DNA of 64,000 bases from Jongsikchunia kroppenstedtii DSM 45133 (GCF_000380485.1 NZ_AQYG01000048.1:248001-312000), one strand, 5' to 3'. Shown: positions 26,690 to 34,968, counted from the stretch's first letter. Notes: generated by a model from the sequence alone, not told the origin. Numbers and translations: made by a program.

Positions 26690-26850
26690 GCCGACCGGAC
26701 ACTCACGCACGCCGACCGGACACTCACGCACGCGGACTGGCCGATGGTCCACTCGAAGAACGTGAATCTCCACTCGGCATACCTCACGGTCCACTCGGTG
26801 CACGTCACGGTCCGGTCGGCGTACCTCAGTGTCCGCTTGGCGGAATCTGG
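26690..26850. repeat. 21-bp degenerate repeat array in two inverted halves
   Basis: Left half: two perfect 21-bp copies (26690-26710 and 26711-26731, core ccgaccggacactcac) and a degenerate third. Right half: five 21-bp units (26746-26766, 26767-26787, 26788-26808, 26809-26829, 26830-26850; core ggtcc-rs-tcggcgtacctca) that are copies of the left unit in reverse orientation. The array fills the space between divergent methyltransferase and TetR genes. The 21-bp period keeps reading frames open, so it can be mistaken for a heptapeptide-repeat protein. Confidence 0.8.
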
Positions 26851-26865
26851 CGAATCTCTGGACGG

Positions 26866-26895
26866 ATTGGACAGAATCGGCATATGTTGTCCAAT
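26866..26895 (+). promoter_or_regulatory. Candidate TetR operator over the regulator start
   Basis: Perfect 8-bp inverted repeat ATTGGACA (26866-26873) - N14 - TGTCCAAT (26888-26895). It spans the start of the TetR gene (ATG at 26884), as expected for an autoregulatory operator. A CAGAAT at 26872-26877 could be a -10 giving an almost leaderless mRNA. Confidence 0.55.
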
Positions 26896-27489
26896 ATGGA
26901 GTTGGCGCGAGAGAGTGGCAGGCGTCGGGCGGCGCCGGAGCCGATCCGGGCTGCGGTGGCGATGACGCTGGTCCGGCTGGGTATGCAGAGATTCAGCCTG
27001 TCCGCGGCCGCCGAGCAGGCCGCGGTCAGTCGCAGCACGCTCTACAACTGGTTCGGCGACAAGCAGACGGCCATCGAGGCCGCGTTCGACTACCTCGCTG
27101 AGCAGTTCATCTCGCTGTTCGCCGTCGCGGTGCAGACCGAGGACACGTTGGCCGGACAGGTGGGTCAGGCGGCGGCCGCGGTGAGTGAGCACCGCAGCTG
27201 GGCCGATCCTTTGGCGCTGCACACCACCGATCTGCTCGACATGATCCTCGACGAGCGCGGCGATGACCTCATGCATCGCGCCATCGAGTTCTGGCGACCG
27301 CTGATCGAGGATGCGCAGCGTCGCAAGGAGGTTCGCGAGACGCTCGATATCGACGAAACCGCCGAGTGGATCATTCGAGCACTCATAAGCATCGAACTGC
27401 TGCCACCGATGCGCGTCGACCTCAAGAATCCGGACGCGGTCCGCAACTACTTCGGCACGTACATCATGGGAGGAATCGGGAATGGCTAA
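26884..27489 (+). CDS. TetR-family transcriptional regulator
   Basis: A 201-residue TetR-type repressor. The helix-turn-helix is FSLSAAAEQAAVSRSTLYNWFG-DKQTAIEAAF (residues ~37-70); the C-terminal ligand domain is not recognisable. Two ATGs are possible (26884 and 26896). The first gives MLSNMELARES. An inverted repeat overlaps the start. The stop overlaps the start of the FAD oxidoreductase gene by 8 bases, so it most likely controls that gene and itself. Confidence 0.85.
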   Translation: MLSNMELARESGRRRAAPEPIRAAVAMTLVRLGMQRFSLSAAAEQAAVSRSTLYNWFGDKQTAIEAAFDYLAEQFISLFAVAVQTEDTLAGQVGQAAAAVSEHRSWADPLALHTTDLLDMILDERGDDLMHRAIEFWRPLIEDAQRRKEVRETLDIDETAEWIIRALISIELLPPMRVDLKNPDAVRNYFGTYIMGGIGNG

Positions 27490-28822
27490 GCCGCAGCATT
27501 GTGTGGTGATCGGCGCGGGGGTCGCCGGATTGGGAGCGGCGGTGCGGCTGGCCGAAGCCGGTGTGCGCGTGACGCTTCTGGAACGTCGCGGGCAGTTCGG
27601 CGGCCGGACGCATTCGATCGATGTGCCGCAGGTCGACGACGTTGCCGACAACGGGGTGCACGTGATCTCCGGCGCCTTCACCGAACTGTTCGACTACCTC
27701 GAGATGACCGGCAGCCGCGATCTGCTGACCCAGCCGGACAAGTACGCGCGCCGTGTGATGCCCGACGGCGTGGTCGACAAGCGCACGCCCGGAAAGCTTT
27801 TCGTGTGGTTCCCGGGGATCGGCATGGTCGAGCGGCTCAAGATGTGGCGCGCCTACCTGCGCATGACGCGAGATGCCATCTGGCGCAAGGAGTCGCTCGA
27901 CGACATCTCGACCGAGCAGTGGCTCGACCGGGTCGGCCTGCCGCGCATCACCCGCGACACCTGGGTCGACTTCCTGATCATCGGCGCACTCAACGAGAAG
28001 CCGGAGCTGGCGTCGGCGCGGGCGTTCCGAGATCTGTTGGCGATCATGGTGACTCGTGGCCGCGATGCCCAGAAGAACGGCTCGCTGCTCTATTCGTCGA
28101 CCGATTTCACGTCGCTGTTCGTCACCGGTGCTGAGAAGGTGCTCGCCAACCATGGTTGCGAGATCCGCAGCAAGGCGACGGTCCGCAAGATCGTCATTCG
28201 CGACGGCGCGGTCGCCGGCGTGACGCTGACCGGCGGCGAATTCATCGATGCCGACGCCGTCGTCTGCGCGGTGCCGCCGTGGAATGTCGGGGGACTGCTG
28301 GACGACGTGCCCGAGCGCGATCGGTTGTACGACGTCGCGCGGGAACTCGTACCGGCGCCGCTCGTCAGTACCTATCTGTGGCTGGACAAGCCGCTCGACA
28401 TGCCGGTGGCGATCGACGCGCTGGTCGGCGGCGAGGGTGTCATCGAGCAGGTCTTCGATCGGCAGCGAATGGTCGGCTATGACGGCAGCGAACGCGGCCT
28501 CTACTCGTACTCGACGATGGTGAGCGCCGCGTACGACCTCGACTCGCTGCACACCAACCAGGAGATTCTCGAGGTGACGATGGATTTCCTGCGCAAGTAC
28601 TACCCGGCCGCCCGTGATGCCGAGCTGGTGCACGGCCAGGTGGTGCGGATGAAGAAGGCGACCTACAGCCAGCGGCCGGGATCGGCGGGCATTCGTCCAG
28701 CGCAGCGGACATCGGTGCGGGGACTGGCGCTGGCCGGTGACTGGACGCAGACCGATTTTCCGTCGACGATCGGCGGGGCCGCGCAAAGTGCCGAGCGAGC
28801 GGTGGGCGTACTGCTCGGCTGA
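27482..28822 (+). CDS. FAD-dependent oxidoreductase of the carotenoid desaturase / HpnE type
   Basis: A 446-residue flavoprotein of the amine oxidase/phytoene desaturase superfamily. The N-terminal FAD motif is VVIGAGVAGLGAAVRLAEAG...LLERRGQFGGRT and the C-terminal motif is LALAGDWTQTDFPSTIGGAAQSAERAV, the pattern of hydroxysqualene dehydroxylase (HpnE) and carotenoid desaturases. No other isoprenoid genes are nearby, so the substrate is not fixed. Its start overlaps the TetR gene by 8 bases, indicating coupling and regulation by that repressor. Confidence 0.85.
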   Translation: MAKPQHCVVIGAGVAGLGAAVRLAEAGVRVTLLERRGQFGGRTHSIDVPQVDDVADNGVHVISGAFTELFDYLEMTGSRDLLTQPDKYARRVMPDGVVDKRTPGKLFVWFPGIGMVERLKMWRAYLRMTRDAIWRKESLDDISTEQWLDRVGLPRITRDTWVDFLIIGALNEKPELASARAFRDLLAIMVTRGRDAQKNGSLLYSSTDFTSLFVTGAEKVLANHGCEIRSKATVRKIVIRDGAVAGVTLTGGEFIDADAVVCAVPPWNVGGLLDDVPERDRLYDVARELVPAPLVSTYLWLDKPLDMPVAIDALVGGEGVIEQVFDRQRMVGYDGSERGLYSYSTMVSAAYDLDSLHTNQEILEVTMDFLRKYYPAARDAELVHGQVVRMKKATYSQRPGSAGIRPAQRTSVRGLALAGDWTQTDFPSTIGGAAQSAERAVGVLLG

Positions 28823-28972
28823 CGCGCGCGTCCGGCTGCATTTGCCCAGCACACGGGCCGCAGAGTAGTGTCTTACGCGCGCGTGCCCATGTGCGCGGCT
28901 CGGTGCATTCACAATCGGATGCAGCAAGTGAAATTTACACCTACTACTTACCTGTCCGGAGCAACTCAACAT

Positions 28973-30439
28973 ATGTCGACCCCGACCATTACCTCCCCGC
29001 AAGTAGCCGTCAACGACATCGGCTCGGCGGAGGACTTCCTCGCCGCCATCGACAAGACCATCAAGTACTTCAACGATGGCGACATCGTGGAAGGCACGAT
29101 CGTCAAGGTCGATCGCGACGAGGTTCTGCTCGACATCGGTTACAAGACCGAAGGCGTCATCCCGTCCCGCGAGCTCTCGATCAAGCACGACGTCGACCCC
29201 AACGAGGTCGTCAACGTCGGTGACGAGGTCGAGGCCCTGGTCCTCACCAAGGAGGACAAGGAAGGCCGCCTGATCCTGTCGAAGAAGCGGGCTCAGTATG
29301 AGCGCGCCTGGGGCACCATCGAGGAGCTCAAGGAGAAGGACGAGGCCGTCAAGGGCACCGTCATCGAGGTCGTCAAGGGCGGCCTGATCCTGGACATCGG
29401 CCTGCGTGGCTTCCTCCCGGCGTCGCTGGTGGAGATGCGTCGTGTCCGCGATCTGCAGCCGTACATCGGCAAGGAGATCGAGGCCAAGATCATCGAGCTC
29501 GACAAGAACCGCAACAACGTGGTCCTGTCGCGTCGTGCCTGGCTGGAGCAGACCCAGTCGGAGGTCCGCAGCGAGTTCCTGCACCAGCTGCAGAAGGGCC
29601 AGGTCCGCAAGGGCGTTGTGTCCTCGATCGTCAACTTCGGCGCGTTCGTCGATCTCGGCGGCGTCGACGGCCTGGTGCACGTCTCCGAGCTGTCATGGAA
29701 GCACATCGATCACCCGAACGAGGTCGTCACCGTGGGTGACGAGGTCACCGTCGAGGTCCTCGACGTCGACCTGGACCGCGAGCGCGTGTCGCTGTCGCTC
29801 AAGGCGACCCAGGAAGATCCGTGGCGCCACTTCGCCCGCACCCACGCCATCGGCCAGATCGTGCCGGGCAAGGTCACCAAGCTGGTGCCGTTCGGCGCGT
29901 TCGTCCGCGTCGAGGAGGGCATCGAGGGCCTGGTGCACATCTCGGAGCTGGCCGAGCGCCACGTCGAGGTGCCGGATCAGGTCGTCTCCGTCGGCGACGA
30001 CGCGATGGTCAAGGTCATCGACATCGACCTGGAGCGTCGCCGCATCTCGCTGTCGCTGAAGCAGGCGAACGAGGACTTCACCGAGGAGTTCGACCCGTCG
30101 AAGTACGGCATGGCCGACAGCTACGACGAGCAGGGCAACTACATCTTCCCCGAGGGATTCGATGCCGAGACCAACGATTGGCTCGAGGGCTTCGAGAAGC
30201 AGCGTGAAGAGTGGGAAGGCCGCTACGCCGAGGCTGAGCGTCGTCACAAGATGCACAAGGTGCAGATGGACAAGTTCGCCGCTGACGCCGCAGCCGAGGC
30301 TGCTGCCGGCGGTGGCAGCGATGCCGCTCCGAGCGAGTACTCGTCGGGCTCCGGCTCGTCGTCGAGCGCTCCGGCCGGCGGCTCGCTGGCCAGCGACGAG
30401 CAGCTCGCCGCTCTGCGCGAGAAGCTGTCGGGCAACTGA
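28973..30439 (+). CDS. rpsA: 30S ribosomal protein S1
   Basis: A 488-residue S1 protein with four S1 RNA-binding motifs (about residues 35-105, 120-190, 205-277 and 290-363), for example GDIVEGTIVKVDRDEVLLDIGYKTEGVIP and KGVVSSIVNFGAFVDLGGVDGLVHVSEL. The tail after ~410 is acidic then Gly/Ser/Ala-rich low complexity, as in mycobacterial S1, with a conserved terminal helix DEQLAALREKLSGN. It recruits mRNAs to the 30S subunit. I start at the ATG giving MSTPTITSPQVAV with CGGAG upstream. A perfect palindromic terminator follows. Confidence 0.97.
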   Translation: MSTPTITSPQVAVNDIGSAEDFLAAIDKTIKYFNDGDIVEGTIVKVDRDEVLLDIGYKTEGVIPSRELSIKHDVDPNEVVNVGDEVEALVLTKEDKEGRLILSKKRAQYERAWGTIEELKEKDEAVKGTVIEVVKGGLILDIGLRGFLPASLVEMRRVRDLQPYIGKEIEAKIIELDKNRNNVVLSRRAWLEQTQSEVRSEFLHQLQKGQVRKGVVSSIVNFGAFVDLGGVDGLVHVSELSWKHIDHPNEVVTVGDEVTVEVLDVDLDRERVSLSLKATQEDPWRHFARTHAIGQIVPGKVTKLVPFGAFVRVEEGIEGLVHISELAERHVEVPDQVVSVGDDAMVKVIDIDLERRRISLSLKQANEDFTEEFDPSKYGMADSYDEQGNYIFPEGFDAETNDWLEGFEKQREEWEGRYAEAERRHKMHKVQMDKFAADAAAEAAAGGGSDAAPSEYSSGSGSSSSAPAGGSLASDEQLAALREKLSGN

Positions 30440-30456
30440 CGTTCTGAAGTTCTAGG

Positions 30457-30490
30457 CAATCGACCCCGTCCGGCCGGACGGGGTCGATTG
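30457..30490. terminator. Perfect 34-bp palindrome, bidirectional terminator
   Basis: Two uninterrupted 17-bp arms (30457-30473 and 30474-30490) meeting at CCGG, placed 17 bases after the rpsA stop and 26 bases before the stop of the convergent membrane-protein gene. No T-tract follows, so it could stop both transcripts or act as an mRNA 3'-end stabiliser. Confidence 0.7.
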
Positions 30491-30516
30491 CTATCTGCAG
30501 ACCTGTTGCGCCGCGG

Positions 30517-31284
30517 TCATTTCGCCCCGGGCGTCGGCGGGTTCGGCATGCTCGGCGTGCCGGCGATGACGTCGTCCCATCGGACGCGGACCGAATCCCA
30601 TCGCTTGTCGAACGTGTCGGCGCGGTGCTTGGCCCGCGCCTTGCGATGCTCGGAGTAGAACCAGCGCGCCCACGGCGAGGTCGGCCGGGCCAGTCGGATC
30701 GCGCCGAACCAGGCGATGGGGGACACGAATAGGCCGACGATCGCGGTCGAGTACTTGCCCTTCAGTCCGGTGACGACCACGAGCACCAGGTGCACGAGCA
30801 GCAGCGCGACCGCGATCCCGCGCCAGGCGATGGCCACCCCGGACAGCTGCGTCATCTGCGCCGGCGAGAGCCCGACCGCCGCCAGCCCGATGATCGCGGC
30901 GGCCAGTGTCGCGATGTTCACCGAAAGCTGCCCCTCCTGGGTCCAGTACACGTCCTGCAGCCGGAACAGCATCGCGAATTCATCGAGGACCAGGGCCGTG
31001 CCCAACCCGATCGCCACCGCCGCAAGATAGGTCCACACCGACATCGGAGGCGAGCCGATCCCGACGAACGCGCCGGCGATCAGGATCAGCAAGCCCGGAA
31101 TCGAATGATGCAGGTGCACGCCGCCGCTGCTGATATTGCCGAACGGGCCCTTCCCGGCCCGGATCATCCGAGTGATGACCCGGACGATCACGAACGTGAT
31201 GACAAAGGCGACGAAGCTGAGCATCAACGGGCCCTTGTAGCCGTGCACGATCTCGTCGTGCCACCAGTCATGCAGCCATGTCAT
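30517..31284 (-). CDS. Conserved integral membrane protein of unknown function
   Basis: A 255-residue protein with about six TM helices (LMLSFVAFVITFVIVRVI, IPGLLILIAGAFVGI, VWTYLAAVAIGLGTALVL, LSVNIATLAAAIIGLAAV, IAVALLLVHLVLVVV, AIVGLFVSPIAWFGAI). Recognisable conserved spots are HLHHSIPG after the first helix and LDEFAMLFRLQDVYW after the third, the His pair and Asp-Glu pair being possible metal or catalytic residues. The C-terminus is a charged cytosolic tail (EHRKARAKHRADTFDKRW). Found widely in actinobacteria; I know of no assigned function. Single gene, convergent with rpsA. Confidence 0.78.
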   Translation of the reverse strand: MTWLHDWWHDEIVHGYKGPLMLSFVAFVITFVIVRVITRMIRAGKGPFGNISSGGVHLHHSIPGLLILIAGAFVGIGSPPMSVWTYLAAVAIGLGTALVLDEFAMLFRLQDVYWTQEGQLSVNIATLAAAIIGLAAVGLSPAQMTQLSGVAIAWRGIAVALLLVHLVLVVVTGLKGKYSTAIVGLFVSPIAWFGAIRLARPTSPWARWFYSEHRKARAKHRADTFDKRWDSVRVRWDDVIAGTPSMPNPPTPGAK

Positions 31285-31339
31285 TGCGCGATTCTAGGCG
31301 TGAAGAATGCCGTTGGCCGCGGAAATCCGCTGGCAGCGG

Positions 31340-32077
31340 CTATGAGTCGGCGTCGGCGGAGCGCCAGTTCGTCAGCCCGACGAATGCCATGCGCATCGCG
31401 TCGGTGGCGGCGCGAATGGTCTCCTTCTCGTCGGCGTCCGGCTGGACCAGCTCGGCGACGGCGTTCGACGCGATCGCCAGGATCAGATTCGCCGCCGAGG
31501 TGAGCTCGTCGGAATCCCAGCGCCGCATGTCCTCGCGGCGCGCCAGGTCGATCGCCATCTCGTGAACCAGGAGCCGCATCTCGGTATTGAGTGCACGCCT
31601 GACCTCCGTCGGCGCGATGTAGCGCTCGGTGACGACGAACCGGAGTTCATCGGGGTTGGCGTCGACCTGATCGGCCAGGATCTGCATCGCGTCGGCGAGG
31701 TTCTTCGGTGCCTGGCGACGGATCTCTCGGGAGATGCCGCGAGCGATCCGCATGCCGTCCTCCACGAGCGCGATGCCGAGGTCGTCCAGCGAGTCGAAAT
31801 GCCGGTAGAACGCGGTCGGCACGATGCCCGCCGCACGGGCGACGTCGCGCAGGCTCAGCCCTGAAAAGCCTTGTGTCCGACTGAGATCGAGGGCCGCCTC
31901 GACGAGGGCGGTGCGCGTCCGGGCCTTCTGTTCGGCGCGGGACAGCGTATCGCTGCGCGACGAGCTTCCCCGCGACGAACTCGAACTGCTGCGGGTCCGC
32001 GACGACGCACTCTCGCGGGAACGCGAAGAGCGCGGGGCGTCTTCACGGTCGTCTCGGCGGCGGCTCACGTCGTTCAC
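31340..32077 (-). CDS. FabR/DesT-like TetR regulator of unsaturated fatty acid synthesis
   Basis: A 245-residue regulator. After a low-complexity Arg/Ser N-terminal tail (~50 residues), the HTH region GLSLRDVARAAGIVPTAFYRHFDSLDDLGIALVEDG closely follows FabR and DesT, TetR proteins that sense acyl-CoA saturation. The C-terminal part (ELRFVVTERYIAPTEVRRALNTEM) also follows that family. It is divergent from a reductase-desaturase operon, the same arrangement as Pseudomonas desT-desCB, so it most likely represses that operon. I use the GTG at 32077; the frame extends upstream across the promoter and is not believable there. Confidence 0.85.
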   Translation of the reverse strand: MNDVSRRRDDREDAPRSSRSRESASSRTRSSSSSSRGSSSRSDTLSRAEQKARTRTALVEAALDLSRTQGFSGLSLRDVARAAGIVPTAFYRHFDSLDDLGIALVEDGMRIARGISREIRRQAPKNLADAMQILADQVDANPDELRFVVTERYIAPTEVRRALNTEMRLLVHEMAIDLARREDMRRWDSDELTSAANLILAIASNAVAELVQPDADEKETIRAATDAMRMAFVGLTNWRSADADS

Positions 32078-32121
32078 TCTAGGCGTTTTGCGCCTGTGAT
32101 GACCGACACGGTGCCGCTCAC

Positions 32122-32150
32122 TTGACTCGGTCAGGGTGTCTGCGTACATA
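32122..32150 (+). promoter_or_regulatory. Promoter of the reductase-desaturase operon
   Basis: TTGACT (32122-32127), 17-base spacer, TACATA (32145-32150): a good match to the housekeeping sigma consensus, placing transcription start near 32157, about 45 bases before the reductase ATG. Confidence 0.6.
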
Positions 32151-32156
32151 ATTTCA

Positions 32157-32172
32157 GTGTACAAACGTTCAC
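32157..32172 (+). promoter_or_regulatory. Candidate FabR/DesT operator
   Basis: GTGTACAAACGTTCAC is an imperfect palindrome (5 of 8 pairs) resembling the GTGAAC-N4-GTTCAC type DesT/FabR site. It sits directly at the predicted transcription start of the operon. An AAACGTT word inside it recurs at 32176-32182. Confidence 0.5.
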
Positions 32173-32201
32173 CAGAAACGTTTAACCGAACGGAGACTTC
32201 C

Positions 32202-33323
32202 ATGAGCTTCATGCAGACCGCGGCCCGCAAGGTGGCCGGACCGGGCTCGGCTTTGAGCAAGGTCCTCGAACTCACCATGACCCCGCACGCCATCGACCGC
32301 TATCTGGAGCTGGTCGACCCGATGATCACCTGGGACGAGGCCCGCGCCAGGGTCGAGCGCGTCGAACGCCGGACCGAGCGCAGCGTCACGCTGACCCTGC
32401 GCACCACGCGGCAGTTCGACGGCTTCCGAGCCGGACAGTTCGTGCAGCTGGGGGTCGTGATCGAGGGCGTTCGTCAGGTCCGCTGCTTCTCGCCGGCCAA
32501 TTCCGATGCCGACCGCGGCATCATCGAGCTGACCATCGGCCGCCGCCCCGGCGGCCTGGTGTCCAACTATCTCTACGAGCACGCGCAGGTCGGCGACGTC
32601 TACACGCTGACGCCGGCCTCCGGCACGTTCCAGCTGCCCGAGCCGCGACCCGCGCAGACCCTGCTGATCGCCGGTGGCAGCGGCATTACACCCGTGCTCT
32701 CAATGGCGCGCAGCCTGGTCGGCAACGGCTATCCCGGCAGTATTGCGCTGCTGTACTACGTGCCCAGCGAGGCCGACAACCCATACACGGACGAACTGAA
32801 GGCGCTCGCCGAAATCCCGTCGGTGTCCGTGCACTGCATCTACCCGGAGTCGGAGTCGGTCGACGGCCCGATCAACCTGCGTCCCGGCTTCTTCGCTGCC
32901 GACCATCTCGACACCGTCGCGCCGTGGGCCGAATACGGACAGACCTTCATGTGCGGCCCGCAGCCGCTGATGGACTCGGTGACTGCGCTGTTCACCGAAC
33001 GCGGTCTTACCGATCGCCTGCACAGCGAGGAATTCGTCATCGCCATGCCGTCGGTCGCGGACGGCGACGCCGAGGGCACGGTGACCTTCTCCGGCTCGAA
33101 CAAGGATGCCGAGAACGACGGCCGGTCCATCCTCGAGCAGGCGGAGTCCGCCGGACTGACCCCGGAATTCGGCTGCCGGATGGGAATCTGCTTCTCCTGC
33201 ACCGCCGTCAAGAAGTCGGGGTGCACCCGCAACGTGCTCACCGGTGATCTCAACGACGATCCGGACCAGCACATCCAGCTCTGCGTCAGCGCGCCGGTCG
33301 GCGACGTCGACATCGAGATCTGA
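32202..33323 (+). CDS. Ferredoxin reductase electron-transfer partner of fatty acid desaturase (Rv3230c type)
   Basis: A 373-residue flavin/iron-sulfur protein. Residues ~45-270 are an FNR-type module: RxFSP-like FAD motif (RQVRCFSPANS), NAD(P) motif LLIAGGSGITPVLSMARSL and MCGPQPLM. The C-terminal ~90 residues are a plant-type [2Fe-2S] domain with CRMGICFSC, a further Cys in KKSGCTRN (context differs), and the last ligand near QLCVSAP. It passes NADPH electrons to the desaturase encoded next, as Rv3230c does for DesA3. ATG start with GGAG 6 bases upstream. Confidence 0.92.
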   Translation: MSFMQTAARKVAGPGSALSKVLELTMTPHAIDRYLELVDPMITWDEARARVERVERRTERSVTLTLRTTRQFDGFRAGQFVQLGVVIEGVRQVRCFSPANSDADRGIIELTIGRRPGGLVSNYLYEHAQVGDVYTLTPASGTFQLPEPRPAQTLLIAGGSGITPVLSMARSLVGNGYPGSIALLYYVPSEADNPYTDELKALAEIPSVSVHCIYPESESVDGPINLRPGFFAADHLDTVAPWAEYGQTFMCGPQPLMDSVTALFTERGLTDRLHSEEFVIAMPSVADGDAEGTVTFSGSNKDAENDGRSILEQAESAGLTPEFGCRMGICFSCTAVKKSGCTRNVLTGDLNDDPDQHIQLCVSAPVGDVDIEI

Positions 33324-33369
33324 ACCTGACCCAACCAGCCCACACCTTCTGCCACATAAGGAGTCAGCC

Positions 33370-34545
33370 ATGACTATTGCAACCGCACTGCCCGCCCTCC
33401 TGGTCGGCGGCACCGAGACCACCTCCAAGAGCACCGAGATCACCGTGACCGCAGCGCAGGTCGAGGAGCTCGGCAAGGAGCTCGACGCACTGCGTGCTCG
33501 CATCGCCGATGACCTGGGGGAGCGCGACCGCGACTACCTCTACTCGGTCATCAAGGCGCAGCGTGGCCTCGAGGTCGCGGGCCGCGGCCTGATGTACCTC
33601 GGCTTCCTGCCGCCGGCGTGGATCGCCGCCGTTGCCGCGCTGTCGGTTTCGAAGATCCTCGACAACATGGAGATCGGCCATAACGTCATGCATGGCCAGT
33701 ACGACTGGATGCGCGAGAAGGGCATCAACTCCCGCGAATTCGAGTGGGACACCGTCTGCCCGGCCGATCAGTGGAAGCATTCGCACAACTACATGCACCA
33801 CACCTACACCAACATCGTCGACATGGATCGTGATGTGGGCTACGGGATCCTGCGCATGGCGCCGGAGCAGAAATGGAATCCGTACTACCTGGGCAACCTC
33901 GCTTGGGCGTCGGCGCTGATGGTGCTCTTCGAGTGGGGCGTCATGCTGCACGACCTGGAGGCCGAGAACATCGTCAGCGGCAAGCGCAAGTGGAAAGACA
34001 TCAAGCCGCTCGTGAAGGGCATGTGGCGCAAGGCCGGTCGCCAGGTCCTCAAGGACTACGTGGTGTTCCCGGCGCTCACCGGCCCGCTGTTCCTGACCAC
34101 CCTCGCCGGCAACGCCACCGCGAATCTGGTCCGCAACGTCTGGACGTTCTCGATCATCTTCTGCGGCCACTTCCCGTCGGGCACCCAGACCTTCTCGAAG
34201 GAGGAGACGGCCAACGAGACCCGTGGCGAGTGGTACCTGCGGCAGCTGCTGGGCTCCGCGAACATCGAGGGCAGCAAGTACTTCCACATCATGAGCGGCA
34301 ACCTGTCGCACCAGATCGAGCATCACCTGTTCCCGGACCTGCCGGCCAGCCGCTACCCGGAGATGTCGGCCGAGGTGCGGGCGCTGTGCGAGAAGCACGG
34401 CCTGCCGTACAACACCGGCGGCTTCTGGCATCAGTTCGGCTCCACCTGGAAAAAGATCGCCAAGCTGTCGCTGCCGAACAGATGGACCAACCAGGAGCCG
34501 GAGTTGGTGGTGCACATCGAGCGTGCCGCAGCGAAGGCGTCCTGA
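33370..34545 (+). CDS. Membrane stearoyl-CoA-type fatty acid desaturase (DesA3 type)
   Basis: A 391-residue integral membrane di-iron desaturase. The three histidine boxes are HNVMH, HSHNYMHH and HQIEHH (in LSHQIEHHLFP), with an extra conserved His in IIFCGHFPSG. Two hydrophobic hairpins surround them. It inserts a delta-9 double bond in acyl-CoA or phospholipid acyl chains, making oleate for membrane lipids. AAGGAG lies 6 bases before the ATG. It follows the reductase gene by 46 bases and is expected to be controlled by the divergent FabR/DesT-like regulator. Confidence 0.93.
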   Translation: MTIATALPALLVGGTETTSKSTEITVTAAQVEELGKELDALRARIADDLGERDRDYLYSVIKAQRGLEVAGRGLMYLGFLPPAWIAAVAALSVSKILDNMEIGHNVMHGQYDWMREKGINSREFEWDTVCPADQWKHSHNYMHHTYTNIVDMDRDVGYGILRMAPEQKWNPYYLGNLAWASALMVLFEWGVMLHDLEAENIVSGKRKWKDIKPLVKGMWRKAGRQVLKDYVVFPALTGPLFLTTLAGNATANLVRNVWTFSIIFCGHFPSGTQTFSKEETANETRGEWYLRQLLGSANIEGSKYFHIMSGNLSHQIEHHLFPDLPASRYPEMSAEVRALCEKHGLPYNTGGFWHQFGSTWKKIAKLSLPNRWTNQEPELVVHIERAAAKAS

Positions 34546-34564
34546 CCGGCGTAGATTGAGGCCC

Positions 34565-34945
34565 GTGGTGAGCAAGTTCGAACGCAACAAGGACCTCGCG
34601 CAAGAGGTCGTCAGCACGGCTGCCGAAAGCGTCGGCTCGGTCGCGAAGATCATCAGCGGCACGGTCGTCGACGTGAGCAAGCAGATCGCCGGGACCGTCG
34701 GCGAGGCGCGCGATCACGTGCGGGCCGGTAAGGGGCATGAGGTGATCGCCACGACGGCCGAGACAGTCGGGGAGATCACCAAGATCATCACCGGCAGCGT
34801 CGCCGGCGTCACCCGCGAGATCGGCGACACCGTCACCGATGGGCTGGAGATGCACGAGGCCACGCAGAAGGCCAAGGCCGACGACGCGGCCGACGCGCAG
34901 GCCGCTGCCGACCAGATCGACGATGTGTCGGACGACGCCGAGTAG
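34565..34945 (+). CDS. Small helical protein with an internal duplication
   Basis: A 126-residue protein with no signal peptide. It contains two ~30-residue repeats offset by 45 residues: TAAESVGSVAKIISGTVVD (from 18) and TTAETVGEITKIITGSVAG (from 63), each an amphipathic helix pattern like that of apolipoprotein- or LEA-like proteins. The C-terminus is acidic (DDAADAQAAADQIDDVSDDAE). It starts 19 bases after the desaturase stop, so it may belong to the same operon and associate with membranes or lipids. GTG start (34565 or 34568). Function unknown. Confidence 0.75.
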   Translation: MVSKFERNKDLAQEVVSTAAESVGSVAKIISGTVVDVSKQIAGTVGEARDHVRAGKGHEVIATTAETVGEITKIITGSVAGVTREIGDTVTDGLEMHEATQKAKADDAADAQAAADQIDDVSDDAE

Positions 34946-34968
34946 TCGAGCGCAGCGAGAGGCAGGTC

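Noticed and set aside
26690-26850. CRISPR array
   Set aside because: Units are contiguous 21-bp repeats without spacers, in two inverted halves, and no cas gene is near.
26470-27681. Long minus-strand frame of 403 codons with heptapeptide repeats
   Set aside because: It runs antisense through the TetR gene and the repeat array and joins the methyltransferase in another frame. The repeats are explained by the 21-bp DNA period.
27464-29680. 738-codon antisense frame
   Set aside because: It lies opposite the FAD oxidoreductase and rpsA, both clear genes; long antisense frames are expected at this GC content.
30457-30490. Protein-binding operator
   Set aside because: The perfect palindrome lies between two convergent stops, so a terminator or mRNA-end structure is more likely.
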